In this document: in pieces, positions 16,639 to 25,195 of the stretch
Position numbering within the stretch: position 1 is the first letter of the stretch
Layout: each line of letters starts with the position of its first letter
Assembly (NCBI GenBank): GCA_003131315.1
Contig: PKUV01000155.1
Coordinates: 1-34,521, forward strand
Direction of reading: 5' to 3'
Source: Acidobacteriaceae bacterium
Lineage (GTDB): Bacteria > Acidobacteriota > Terriglobia > Terriglobales > Acidobacteriaceae
Length of the DNA stretch: 34,521 nucleotides
The notes under the pieces: generated by a model
Databases searched by the model: none
What the model was told of the DNA's origin: nothing
What the model saw: the letters and a program-made list of their open reading frames with translations, nothing else
Program-made: the position numbers and the translations under genes

Positions 16639-17373
16639 TTATTGTTTCCGGGGAGGCTGGGACGGACGGATCTCAATGCGGCTGACGAGAGCGAGGCTGG
16701 GATAGCGATAGATATCGATCACCGCCTGGGCGATGTCTTTACCTGAAAGTTTCCACGGTTCGTGGAGATTACTGCCTGTTGAGCCTCCGAAATCGGTGGC
16801 AACGCTTCCTGGCATGATGGTGCTCACACGGATGCCATCATAGCGAACATCTTGCATCATCGCCTCAGCAAAGCCATTAACGCCGAATTTAGAAGCACAG
16901 TATGCGGAGCCTCCGGCAATACCATGGATGGCGAGCAGGCTTGAGATATTAAAGATATGGCCGCCGCCGTGCTGCCGCATGACCGGAACGGCTTCGCGGC
17001 AACAATAGAACACACTGGAGAGGTTTGTCTGAATCGTAGCATCCCATTCCTCGGCCGTGAGTTGGTCAACCGGCTTGAAAATGCCAACACCGGCGTTGTT
17101 CACCAGGATATCGAGCCGCCCGAAGCGTGTCGCCGCATGTTGGACCACGCTGCGGCAGTCCTCGTAGCGGCGGACATCAGCGACCGTTCCAGCCGCGCCG
17201 CTTTCGCCCCGGAGGTTGTGGAGACGGCCAAGCGCCGTTTCCAGCGTCGTCGGATTGCGGCCACAGATAAATATGCTGGCACCCTCCCGAACCAAAGGCT
17301 CGGCAATGCTCAATCCAATGCCCCGAGCGCCGCCCGTTACCAGCGCCACCTTCTCCTCAAATTCCATAGACAT
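16639..17373 (-). CDS. short-chain dehydrogenase/reductase
   Basis: A 244-residue NAD(P)-dependent oxidoreductase. I chose ATG 17373 because GGAGG lies five bases upstream; a start at 17385 would place that site inside the gene. Classical SDR motifs are complete: TGGARGIG (13-20) for cofactor binding, NNAG (92-95) and the catalytic Ser145, Tyr158 and Lys162 (ISSLL, SAYCASK). Substrate cannot be predicted; an Arg after the second strand (CGRNP) suggests NADPH. It lies downstream of the cupin, small conserved protein and glutaredoxin genes on the same strand, with a gap of 121 bases. Confidence 0.9.
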   Translation of the reverse strand: MSMEFEEKVALVTGGARGIGLSIAEPLVREGASIFICGRNPTTLETALGRLHNLRGESGAAGTVADVRRYEDCRSVVQHAATRFGRLDILVNNAGVGIFKPVDQLTAEEWDATIQTNLSSVFYCCREAVPVMRQHGGGHIFNISSLLAIHGIAGGSAYCASKFGVNGFAEAMMQDVRYDGIRVSTIMPGSVATDFGGSTGSNLHEPWKLSGKDIAQAVIDIYRYPSLALVSRIEIRPSQPPRKQ

Positions 17374-17494
17374 GCGATCCTCCATCCCACAAATCTGCCA
17401 CCCTTAAGGAACTCTATCGCGTCCAGACCGTGCCGGAATTCTCGTAGCCCGTTTCATTAAAGCGTGCGAGCGTCGTGCTCCCTCAATTGCGTCC

Positions 17495-17785
17495 TCACGC
17501 CCTTCCGGACCGACGCGGTGCCGGTTCGTCTTGGAGTGGCAATCCGAGCTCGCGGGCCAGCTTCTGAGGATCGAAGTGAGAGCAATGAAATGTATGCCCG
17601 TCGACATCGAATGTGGGTGTCCGTTGCTTGCCGTCATTGACGCTCATAACAAATGCAAGGGCCTCAGGATTCTTGTCGATATCCACTTCTTCGAAGCGCA
17701 CGCGATGCTCCTGCAGGAACTCCCGGGCTGCGCCGGAGTCTTCGCAGCCTATTCTTATGTACATTCGAACATGTTTCGGTTTCAT
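17495..17785 (-). CDS. glutaredoxin-family protein with a CxxS site
   Basis: A 96-residue thioredoxin-fold protein from the ATG at 17783-17785, with GAGGT six bases upstream. A longer start at 17803 would swallow that site. The pattern MYIRIGCEDSGAAREFLQEH, then VRFEEVDIDKNPEA and the cis-proline RTPTFDVDGH, is typical of glutaredoxin-like proteins. The active site is Cys14-Glu-Asp-Ser17, so only the nucleophilic cysteine is present, as in monothiol glutaredoxins. This favours glutathionylation chemistry or Fe-S cluster handling over dithiol disulfide reduction. The start overlaps the preceding stop as ATGA, so it is translationally coupled to the small conserved protein upstream. Confidence 0.82.
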   Translation of the reverse strand: MKPKHVRMYIRIGCEDSGAAREFLQEHRVRFEEVDIDKNPEALAFVMSVNDGKQRTPTFDVDGHTFHCSHFDPQKLARELGLPLQDEPAPRRSGRA

Positions 17786-18258
17786 AGATCCACCTCGTTC
17801 CACTGGAATTCCGCAGGGGGTCCAGCGCAGGAACTGCTTGAGCGCAAACGAAGGTCATTTGCTCCGACCCGGATCGGTTCCAACGCAAGATTTCGTAAAG
17901 CACCAGAAACCGCGGTGGTGAGCAGCTGCGACTTGTCTGTCCTCGTAAAACTCAACTCTTTTGATTTTCTTGGATCTATTTGCTGGCGATCAGCAGATTC
18001 GTAACCGCTCCCAATGGTTTCATCCACGTCTTGCGGACACGCTTGCGGCATTCCTCCTTGAGGGGATCGGCCTCTTCGTTTGAGCGATGAAAGGAGGATG
18101 TCGGATGCTTCGACGGCCAGCGGTCGTGCCGCGTTACGAAGATCGGCCCGATACCAGAAGTCAGCTCGTTCAACAAGCCGATTGCAGGTATTCCTTAACT
18201 CCACCCAGCGCAGAGGTAACTGGTGTTCGCTCGCGAATTCCTCGATCGTTGGACCCAA
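17782..18258 (-). CDS. small conserved protein of unknown function (FWYR family), copy 2
   Basis: A 158-residue protein. The best start is TTG 18258, with AAGGA five to six bases upstream; no ATG in this frame covers the conserved region. Residues 5-62 (HQLPLRWVELRNTCNRL, RADFWYRADL, LAVEASDILLSSLK) match the protein at 258-509. The next 95 residues are low in recognisable structure and absent from copy 1. A frameshift or readthrough in this extension is possible, because its reading overlaps the glutaredoxin start by four bases. The ATGA overlap implies coupled translation with the glutaredoxin. No function is known. Confidence 0.68.
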   Translation of the reverse strand: MGPTIEEFASEHQLPLRWVELRNTCNRLVERADFWYRADLRNAARPLAVEASDILLSSLKRRGRSPQGGMPQACPQDVDETIGSGYESADRQQIDPRKSKELSFTRTDKSQLLTTAVSGALRNLALEPIRVGANDLRLRSSSSCAGPPAEFQWNEVDL

Positions 18259-18374
18259 CTCATTCCTTTCCCAACAGCATTCGTCAACTGGCAGTGAGTA
18301 ACTTTCTGAGCGTCCAGTCTCGGTGGCTCATTCTGGAGCAGAGAATGCTCGACAGGGACTAGAACAATCCTCTA

Positions 18375-18803
18375 TCAGGACTTCGCCGTGCCCGTCGGCC
18401 AGCAGACGGTAAGCAGAAACGCACTCTCTTCCAATGCTTCGACGTCATGCGGCACGCCACGGTCTAGCGCCAGCAGTTGTCCTGCGGAAAGCTCGAGCGG
18501 CTTTCGCTCTGGCAAGTGGAGACGGATCTTGCCCATAAGAGCTTGAATCGAGATTCTGGCCTCGGCCCTGTGTTCCTTCATGTGGGTATCAGCCTTCATA
18601 AGGACCAAAACGATGCGGAAGTCTGGATACTTCGCCAGTGTCTTCGAACTACGTCCCGTTTCCCGGTCCCACGAATCTTCTCGTCGAAGCTCTTGAAGTT
18701 CTTGCTGGAGATCGAATCGCAGCAGGGGCTCAGCTAGGTATGGCAGTCTGTTGAGGCCCTTAGTGCCATCGCCGGGATGGCAGGTGCTCTCGTTTGCGTT
18801 CAT
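18375..18803 (-). CDS. small cupin-domain protein (intact copy)
   Basis: A 142-residue protein from ATG 18803, with AGAGGT eight bases upstream. The C-terminal 90 residues form a single cupin barrel (RIVLVLMKADTHMKEHRAEA, ISIQALMGKIRLHLPERK, LELSAGQLLALDRGVPHDVE, ALEESAFLLTVCWPTG). Possible metal ligands are His75 and His79 on the first motif and His118 on the second, fewer than in classic metal cupins. The N-terminal 50 residues are charged and helical (LQQELQELRRED). Such proteins often act as small sensors or stress factors; no substrate can be inferred. Two relics of the same family occur at 2939-3076 and 6507-6671. It is the first gene of a leftward group with the small conserved protein, glutaredoxin and SDR. 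Confidence 0.75.
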   Translation of the reverse strand: MNANESTCHPGDGTKGLNRLPYLAEPLLRFDLQQELQELRREDSWDRETGRSSKTLAKYPDFRIVLVLMKADTHMKEHRAEARISIQALMGKIRLHLPERKPLELSAGQLLALDRGVPHDVEALEESAFLLTVCWPTGTAKS

Positions 18804-19042
18804 GATCAGTACCTCTGTACTTTCTCCGGGCTGTCGGTTTCGAGTCCTGGTATTTCCGCCCTGGATTCAGCGCGACTTCCAGGGAGAGCTATACAACTTG
18901 AATTACTACAGCGGTTCGTGATCCGGAGAAATGGTTCATTTGCCCTCAGCAACATGACGGAGATACCCGAAGCAAAGACAGCGTGATTGCCGATCTCCGA
19001 GTATTTATTTGCTGGTGGCCATCCTTGCCTGTTTCCGCGTCA

Positions 19043-21334
19043 TTACCGCTCAGCTTGGGGGTTGTCGCGAACTCTTCGCGTGGCAGCCACTATGTTCGTC
19101 AGGGCCAAACGGACTTCCTCCCAACCGCGTGTCTTGAGGCCGCAATCAGGATTGATCCAGAGCCGGTCCCGCCGGAACACTCTCAGCGCTTTGTTGACAA
19201 GAGTCTCGACCTCTTCTGAACTCGGTACCCGCGGGGAATGGACGTCGTACACGCCCGGACCGATGCTGTTGGGATAATCCTTCTCGGCAAACTCGTCCAA
19301 CAACTCCATTTCTGATCGTGCTGCTTCGATGGAAATCACATCCGCATCCATTCGTTTTACAGCCTCCAGAATGACCTGGAACTCGCTGTAGCACATGTGG
19401 GTATGGATCTGCGTCTCATCCTTAGCCCCTGCAGTTGCGAGCCTGAACGCGTCTACCGCCCATTGCAGATACTCCAGCCGATCGGATTTGCGCAAAGGCA
19501 GGCCTTCCCGCAGAGCGGGTTCGTCCACCTGGATGACGCGTATTCCGGCAGCCTCCAAATCCTTCACCTCATCCCGTAGAGCCAGCGCAATCTGGAAGCA
19601 AGTGTCGGCGGGTGTCAGATCGTCCCGCACAAAAGACCATTCGAGCATGGTTACCGGGCCCGTCAGCATACCCTTCACCGGCAATCTGGTCAGCGATTGG
19701 GCATAGCGTGCCCAGGCCACGGTCATGGGTCGTGGGCGTGAAACATCGCCAAAAAGAATGGGGGGCTTCACGCATCGCGACCCGTAGCTCTGGACCCACC
19801 CGTTGCTGGTGAATAGAAAGCCCTTCAGTTGCTCACCGAAATACTCGACCATGTCATTGCGCTCAAATTCGCCATGCACCAGCACATCCAGCCCAATCTC
19901 CTCCTGGATTCGTATCGTGTGCTTAATTTGATTTCGCAACAAATCCTCGTATTGCGTCTCGGGCAGCCTTCCAGACCGATATGCGGCGCGCGCCTGGCGT
20001 ACCTCACGGGTTTGCGGGAACGAACCGATCGTTGTAATCGGCAAAAGTGGCAACGGGGTAACACAGGATTGCTTGCTGGTCCTCACGTCAAAAACACTGG
20101 GCCGGCTGAACATCTCGTGTGTGATGGCCGCTACCCTCTGCCGTACGGCAGGCTCGTAGACGCGCGAATCGCTTCGGCGTTCGGCAAGTACTCGGCCGTT
20201 CTCCCGAAACTGCTCCATAACCTCGGGCGAAGGGTCGGTGACCGCTCGCGCCAGCAGTTTGACTTCCGCCAGCTTCTGCTTTGCAAACGCGAGCCAGTTC
20301 CGAACGTGCGGGTCGAGATGGCTCTCCCCATCCAGATCAACTGGCACGTGCAGCAGAGAGCAGGAGGGAGCAATCTGAACACGGTCCGGACCCAGGCGAC
20401 CGATTGCGTCTCGCGCCTGTTTGAATGCTCGGTCGAGGTCCGTGCGCCAGATGCCACGACCATCAACCAGCCCGAGCGAAACCGTGAGATTCGCCGGCGC
20501 CTCGGTCAATGCAGGGAGAAGTTGGTCAGGGGCGCGGACCAGGTCCAGGTGCACGCCCGCCACTGGAAGGCTGAGCGCTCTACCTAGGTTTTGCCGCAAC
20601 CCGGAAAAATATGTTGCTAGGAGAAGTTTCAATCCGGGAGCGCAACCGACGAGCTGTTCGTACGCTTTTCCAAACAGTGCCAAATCGAATTCGGCAAGAT
20701 CTAAACCAAGGCACGGCTCGTCAATTTGTACCCAGACCGCCCCGGCATGCTCCAAGTCTTTGAGCAGCTCGCAGTAGACTTCAAGTAGTGCTTTAACAAT
20801 AGCCCCGCGATCAAGGCGCTGACTGCGGTCCTTGCCAAGCAACACAAATGACACCGGGCCGAGCAGCACGGGCCGGGTCATCAAGCCGAGCGCTTTCGCC
20901 TCAAGAAACTCTTCGACTGGCTTGTGGCTCGCTACCCGGAAATCCATCCCGGCCTCAAACTCGGGAACAATATAGTGATAGTTGGTATCGAACCACTTGG
21001 TCATTTCCATTGCGGGGGCTGAATCGTTTCCTCGTGCCATCGCGAAGTAAGTGGTTAAGTCGACCCCATCTGGTTGGTGTCCGTAGCGCGCTGGCACTGC
21101 CCCGACCAGTACTGCCGTGTCTAGCACGTGATCGTATAGCGAGAAGTCATTGGACGGGATCTGGTCAATGCCCGAATCTGCTTGCATTCGCCAGTGCAGC
21201 TTCCGGAGCTCGCATGCAGTGGTCTGTAGTTGTTTTGTCTCACTGTTACCAGACCAGAACTGCTCCAGAGCAAACTTTAATTCCCGATGTGCCCCGATAC
21301 GAGGAAACCCGAGATTGCCTGTCACCACTGCCAT
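19043..21334 (-). CDS. metE: cobalamin-independent methionine synthase
   Basis: A 763-residue enzyme from ATG 21334, with GGAGGGG two bases upstream. It transfers the methyl group of 5-methyltetrahydropteroyl-glutamate to homocysteine, giving methionine in the cytoplasm. Both barrels are present: the N-terminal half (GNLGFPRIGAHRELKFALEQ) and the catalytic half (ITTIGSFPQTREVRQARAAY). Zinc ligands are His646 and Cys648 in IHTHMCYSEF, Glu670 in SIEAARSE and Cys731 in NPDCGLKTRGW. Length is usual for the family. A short hairpin lies just ahead of the ribosome binding site. I saw no match to a cobalamin or SAM riboswitch by eye. It marks the edge of the stress-gene region and looks like ordinary core metabolism. 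Confidence 0.97.
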   Translation of the reverse strand: MAVVTGNLGFPRIGAHRELKFALEQFWSGNSETKQLQTTACELRKLHWRMQADSGIDQIPSNDFSLYDHVLDTAVLVGAVPARYGHQPDGVDLTTYFAMARGNDSAPAMEMTKWFDTNYHYIVPEFEAGMDFRVASHKPVEEFLEAKALGLMTRPVLLGPVSFVLLGKDRSQRLDRGAIVKALLEVYCELLKDLEHAGAVWVQIDEPCLGLDLAEFDLALFGKAYEQLVGCAPGLKLLLATYFSGLRQNLGRALSLPVAGVHLDLVRAPDQLLPALTEAPANLTVSLGLVDGRGIWRTDLDRAFKQARDAIGRLGPDRVQIAPSCSLLHVPVDLDGESHLDPHVRNWLAFAKQKLAEVKLLARAVTDPSPEVMEQFRENGRVLAERRSDSRVYEPAVRQRVAAITHEMFSRPSVFDVRTSKQSCVTPLPLLPITTIGSFPQTREVRQARAAYRSGRLPETQYEDLLRNQIKHTIRIQEEIGLDVLVHGEFERNDMVEYFGEQLKGFLFTSNGWVQSYGSRCVKPPILFGDVSRPRPMTVAWARYAQSLTRLPVKGMLTGPVTMLEWSFVRDDLTPADTCFQIALALRDEVKDLEAAGIRVIQVDEPALREGLPLRKSDRLEYLQWAVDAFRLATAGAKDETQIHTHMCYSEFQVILEAVKRMDADVISIEAARSEMELLDEFAEKDYPNSIGPGVYDVHSPRVPSSEEVETLVNKALRVFRRDRLWINPDCGLKTRGWEEVRLALTNIVAATRRVRDNPQAER

Positions 21335-21349
21335 TGCCCCTCCGTGAAT

Positions 21350-21369
21350 CGAGTACGTTCTTGTACTCG
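21350..21369 (-). promoter_or_regulatory. short hairpin in the metE leader
   Basis: CGAGTAC and GTACTCG flank a six-base loop, a perfect 7-bp inverted repeat about 7 bases upstream of the metE ribosome binding site. It could affect translation or serve as an operator half-site pair. No T-run follows, so it is not a terminator for the upstream side. Confidence 0.4.
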
Positions 21370-21933
21370 CCAGATCAGTGTCTCGCTTTTGAAGCGGCCC
21401 TCACCCGTTTCTCTCCTAAGTCCCGAGCTATGCCAATAGTCTATTCGTACCGCAGGAGTGGTAGAGACATGCACCATTTAGACGCGGGCCGCAGCCGGTG
21501 CATGGGCGATCCGACACATCGCAGAATTCGTGGATCGGGAATTCTGTAGGTTCCCAGGGTTTCCCAGCTGCACCACAGGTCAATGTCCTAATCAATCGAT
21601 ACGCTGAACCGTAATCAGAAGAGCCTCTAGGACGACTCTTTGGACTATCGAACGCTTCTCTTACGCCGCACAATCCGGCACACTTTTCGCACATATGGAG
21701 TCGCAAATTGCCTGAGTTTGCAGCGCGTAGAGGAGAAACAACGGATGGTCAACCAGAAGAGCAAGCCGCCCAAGTGGCATAGTCGCGGAGGGCTCGCCAG
21801 AGCTCATGCCCCGAACGTGGCCTCACGGGCGGCTGCGGCGCTGATGGTAACCTGCTGATCCGTGGAGAAGGAAGACGATGAACTTCCCCAAAACGGCCCT
21901 CGCCTACCGAATGCTCTGGCTGCCCGCAACTCG
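21370..21933. other. 564-base stretch without a supported gene
   Basis: Upstream of metE I find no convincing protein. Two weak candidates exist. A minus-strand frame at 21428-21706 from a TTG contains several CxxC pairs (MCEKCAGLCG, PCTGCGPRL), but it has no clear ribosome binding site. A 37-codon plus-strand frame at 21745-21858 has AGGAG about ten bases before its ATG, but its composition (Ala/Arg/Lys-rich) is not diagnostic. The metE promoter should lie in the first 150 bases. Confidence 0.4.
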
Positions 21934-22209
21934 TCAATACTCGTCCGGCAACAGCAGAGTGGTTGCAGACCGATCCGCTTCGGTGATTATCCACAGCTTC
22001 TCCCCAGCATCTGTCTGGTAGCTGCTCAGCAATCGAAACCCATGAGCCATGCTGAGCTCGTTCTCTGCGATATCGGTCGGGTCAAGCTCGCCCCAGTCCC
22101 CGATTGCATGACGGGCCAGGAAACAGGTAGGCGGCTGCTTCGCCTTCTCCAATGCAGCTAGCGCCCCGGGTGTGGCGACAATTTGCCCAAGTGAGAACAA
22201 TGGAAACAT
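21934..22209 (-). CDS. conserved accessory-element protein (91 aa)
   Basis: A 91-residue protein from the ATG at 22207-22209, with AGGAG nine bases upstream; a longer frame to 22539 overlaps the DUF932-like relic antiphase and is discarded. The sequence LGQIVATPGALAALE, then ARHAIGDWGELD and KLWIITEADRSATTLLLP, matches a widespread family often seen on plasmids and integrative elements. From memory, databases variously label it hypothetical or, without evidence, a restriction subunit. A small alpha-beta fold is likely; no function is established. It lies downstream of the DUF932-like relic, a pairing I recall from mobile elements. It appears intact. Confidence 0.75.
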   Translation of the reverse strand: MFPLFSLGQIVATPGALAALEKAKQPPTCFLARHAIGDWGELDPTDIAENELSMAHGFRLLSSYQTDAGEKLWIITEADRSATTLLLPDEY

Positions 22210-22297
22210 GACGGTGACTCCTCTCTTAAGCCCATCTTGCGCAAAACTCACCCGGATGGGGCGTCTATAGCGAATCGCAATTACTTGTCGGGAAGGG

Positions 22298-22732
22298 GCG
22301 GTCGGCCGATACCGCCCCCGCAGGCTAGAACGATTGTGAGAACCTGGTTTCCAGGAATTCGCCCAGCTTGGCCGTAGCCTTGAATTGTGGGATGGGATCC
22401 AGTTCTTTAAATGCAGAGGTAAATGCATTCGAGAGACTCCAAATCGTACGCGGCCGGAATTCCTCGTACTTTGGCTCGAAGTAGAGGTCATGCACGCTGC
22501 GGGCGAGGTGTTTTGGAGCTTCCAGTCTGCCCTCGACAAATGCCTCGTAGATGACCACCTTGGCGGTGGCGTCCCGTCAATTCACTTCTCTGCCATGCTT
22601 CGACGTGCTTTCGCATCGGCTCAAAGTTTCGCTGCATGCGATCAACGCCTACGGAGATACAGTCGATAAGCGAGAATGACTTCGAATGGTTTGCAAGAAC
22701 GGGCGTAAACACACCCCTGATAATGTGACGAA
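22298..22732 (-). repeat. direct repeat, copy A (about 435 bp)
   Basis: This segment recurs in the same orientation at 33496-33934, about 11.2 kb away. The best block, about 50 bases around 22419-22468, is identical (GTAAATGCATTCGAGAGACT onwards); the rest carries scattered substitutions and small indels. It corresponds to the DUF932-like relic plus about 27 bases of flank. Confidence 0.85.
22325..22730 (-). pseudogene. frameshifted DUF932-like gene fragment, copy A
   Basis: The fragment reads FTPVLANHSKSFSLID, DRMQRNFEPMRKHVEAW and RSELT, then shifts frame and continues as VVIYEAFVEGRLEAPKHLA, VHDLYFEPKYEEFRPRTIW and SLSNAFTSAFKELDPIPQ to a TAG at 22325. One extra G in TTGACGGGACG (about 22570-22575) accounts for the shift; removing it joins ELTDATAK to the second frame. 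The pattern resembles the C-terminal half of phage/plasmid-type DUF932 proteins; the N-terminal half is missing. The second copy carries different lesions. A sequencing error could explain the single G here, but the missing N-terminus could not. Confidence 0.65.
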
Positions 22733-22945
22733 GTCGCCCGGCGCGTCAATTGCGGGACCGACGCTACGGGCGGATAGTTTCCGAGTGGGCCGTGACTTGG
22801 GAAGAATTGCCAAGATCCCAAGAATTGTCCCATCTATGACTTGCCGATTATCTGTACAAATGGACTTTGCTGCTTGCCAACAACTCGACCGTGGAGTAAG
22901 CGGCCCGAGCAGTTCCCCGGTCCAATAGCTCTAAGTTCTTCTAAA

Positions 22946-25195
22946 CTACTTCATCTCCTGCACGAACCCTAGATTCACGGGCTGACTCGGAATGGCCTTG
23001 AACGACTTGTTCGCCAGGAGTTGCTGCTGGTCATCCACACTTTTCTCCCATGTCGCAAAGCTTACACTCAACGAAACCATCGCAGCCCGAATGGTTCGAG
23101 TAATGGTGATTGCGTCCTGCACACTTGAGATCGCGCTGATGGGGCTGAAACCTGACATCGCAATATCCATGCTGGCGTTGGCAATGTCGTATCCCATCTT
23201 GAACTTCTCGCCCCCGCTCATGCCTTCGGTTCCCAGCTTGGAATCCTCCAACCCCGGATAACGAACAAACAGCCGGGTGTAATTGTTGGCAAACCTTCGC
23301 GCCTGCGGACCCTCAATGGGTGTGAAGGAAGGCAGGTAAATCGGGGATAGAGTGATTTCTTGCTGGGCAAGTTTCAGCTTGAGCAACCCCTTGTCGGTCT
23401 CGACTTTCTTGATATCGCCCAAGGTTAGGTCGAGGGAATCGAACGCTTGTTGGCGCGGAGCAGAAGGCTCGACAACCATGTCTCCCAGGCCGTCTTCTCC
23501 TGCCGGCTTGCTGGGCGGCGCCGGATTCCCTTTCTTGTCATACGACGAGAGGAAGATCAAACGTAGCCGGTCTCGACTCAACTCGCACTTCACCGCCTGG
23601 TCCTGCTTATGGCTACGCATTTCGGCATAAAACGAAACCGGCAGGCCTTGGCTGGCAACTACATCAAAAGTCTTGATTGCCGAATGGCCGTCGTTTGCCT
23701 GCAAAAAGACCAGTCCCATCAGCTCGTTGGCTTCCGCTCCAAGGGGGAAGAGAGCCAGGGCGATCTGAAGATGCTCACTCGCCCGCGACAGTTGCTGCTG
23801 CGCATAAGCAAAAGGAATGGCAAAGCCACCGACTCTGCCCCGTGCTTTGTTTTCCTCCTTCTTGTTCACACGCGCGCGCTTTGCGCGCAAGGCGCTGCGC
23901 TTCTCGGACCCGTTGAAAGCCAAGTTCATTGCCCGGTTGAACAAATCAGCGACGATATCCTCAGCTTCGTCCACCTCCTCGTCATACTTGGATCGTTTCG
24001 CGTCCAGGGTGGTGAGATGCAGATTCGCCTCGTCTTTGGCGCTTTGCTCGGATGTCAGCTGCTGGTAGCGAATGAAATTCTCCCGCGCTCGATCGATGTG
24101 CCCTATAGCTTCATAGAGCAGCGCCAGCTTCCATTTGGTGAGGGCGAATTCAGGGGCTAAATCGCCGGCCTTATTGAGATCTGTAAGCGTACGATCATAT
24201 TTGCGCTCCGCAAGGGAGCCGTACACCGACGCATAGAGTCGGCGAATTTCTATTCCATTCTGCCCCGGCACACTCAGTAGTGATTTCAGGTCAGCGATAC
24301 GGGCGCGGGCTTCATCGGCATCGAGCGCAGTAGGCGCCATTTCCAGATATCTTTCCAGCAGCCGGACAGCCTCAGCGGCCCGTCCGTTGGTCTCAGCACA
24401 ATTCGCCAGATTGAAGGTCGCCGACGGACTGCTGGCTAAAGTGCCCTTGAGCTCGCCCAGCGCATTGCACAAGCTCGACCTATGATTCGCATTGGTATTG
24501 CTATGCATACCGGCTGGTACGTTTGTCTTGAGAGACGCCTGAGACACCAGTTGCGCGGATGGAGTGTCGGCTTCGGAGAACGACTCTCCATCTCCTCCTG
24601 CATCTTCCAGGGATGCTTCCAATCCGATGCTCTCGGAGAGACGGTTGACCCGGCTGATTCGATCTTTGTCGCTGTCGCTTACCAAAAGCCCGTTCTCTCC
24701 GGTGGTGAAGAACGTAAGAAGCTGTAAGAGTTTCTGCTTTTGCTTCGGGTCCGCCGTACCTGCTTTGGCTCTCCCCAGGTATTCGAGGGCCTTATTGCGT
24801 TCACCAAGCTGGTAGTAGCAGAGTGCAAGATCGTAGGCAAGCACCGGCTGGAAAGCCTGCAGTTTCATGCCCTCGTCCAGCGCAGTGGCGGCCTCCTTGA
24901 ACTTGCGCAATTCGTAGAGCTTGCGCGATTCGCTCAAGGTCTCCTTCACCCTCTTGTGAATTTCTTCATCCAAACGTTTGAGGGCATCCGTGACATCTTT
25001 CATTTCGATAAGCGCCTGGGACTCGGCGTACTTGGTGCGCGCCTCCGCCAGTTGTCCAGCTTTCTCAAGTCTTTCGGCTTCTGCAGTCATCGTCCTGACT
25101 TGAGCTTCTAGCTCCTTTTTTTGGGTCTTTTCCAAATTTTCCGCTGCCAGCGCGGAACACAACACAAAGACCAGGAGAATCGCTTTTGTTCCCAT
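22946..25195 (-). CDS. exported TPR-repeat protein
   Basis: A 749-residue protein from ATG 25195, with AAGGGG five bases upstream. A signal peptide is visible at 1-17 (AILLVFVLCSALAA). Residues 25-120 are charged and helical, likely coiled coil (EAQVRTMTAEAERLEKAG). TPR-like helical repeats follow (about 105-150, 250-300, 325-400 and 470-520; for example YDLALCYYQLGERNKALEYL, TKWKLALLYEAIGHIDRARE). A low-complexity linker with DKDRISRVNRLSES separates the first two blocks. The last 200 residues are not TPR and carry a possible hydrophobic segment (SGFSPISAISSVQDAITI). Probable location is the periplasm or envelope, acting as a scaffold. It lies 230 bases downstream of the RHS gene, same strand, so the two probably form one operon. 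Confidence 0.75.
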   Translation of the reverse strand: MGTKAILLVFVLCSALAAENLEKTQKKELEAQVRTMTAEAERLEKAGQLAEARTKYAESQALIEMKDVTDALKRLDEEIHKRVKETLSESRKLYELRKFKEAATALDEGMKLQAFQPVLAYDLALCYYQLGERNKALEYLGRAKAGTADPKQKQKLLQLLTFFTTGENGLLVSDSDKDRISRVNRLSESIGLEASLEDAGGDGESFSEADTPSAQLVSQASLKTNVPAGMHSNTNANHRSSLCNALGELKGTLASSPSATFNLANCAETNGRAAEAVRLLERYLEMAPTALDADEARARIADLKSLLSVPGQNGIEIRRLYASVYGSLAERKYDRTLTDLNKAGDLAPEFALTKWKLALLYEAIGHIDRARENFIRYQQLTSEQSAKDEANLHLTTLDAKRSKYDEEVDEAEDIVADLFNRAMNLAFNGSEKRSALRAKRARVNKKEENKARGRVGGFAIPFAYAQQQLSRASEHLQIALALFPLGAEANELMGLVFLQANDGHSAIKTFDVVASQGLPVSFYAEMRSHKQDQAVKCELSRDRLRLIFLSSYDKKGNPAPPSKPAGEDGLGDMVVEPSAPRQQAFDSLDLTLGDIKKVETDKGLLKLKLAQQEITLSPIYLPSFTPIEGPQARRFANNYTRLFVRYPGLEDSKLGTEGMSGGEKFKMGYDIANASMDIAMSGFSPISAISSVQDAITITRTIRAAMVSLSVSFATWEKSVDDQQQLLANKSFKAIPSQPVNLGFVQEMK

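Larger units (their letters stand above)
22210..22945. other. 736-base gap containing a DUF932-like relic
   Basis: The main content is the frameshifted DUF932-like gene (22325-22730) inside a longer repeat (22298-22732). From 22210 to 22297 and from 22733 to 22945 I see no gene. The latter part is the 3' flank of the TPR gene and has no obvious terminator. Confidence 0.6.

Noticed and set aside
19829-20587. Plus-strand frame of 252 codons
   Set aside because: Antisense to metE, whose zinc ligands and full length are certain.
20848-21549. Plus-strand frame of 233 codons
   Set aside because: Antisense to metE with no recognisable domain.
21335-21600. Possible cobalamin or SAM riboswitch ahead of metE
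   Set aside because: I looked for the cobalamin box and SAM-type helices by eye and did not find them; only a short hairpin is present.
21428-21706. Minus-strand Cys-rich frame upstream of metE
   Set aside because: The CxxC pairs caught my eye, but it starts at TTG with no ribosome binding site and matches no family I know.
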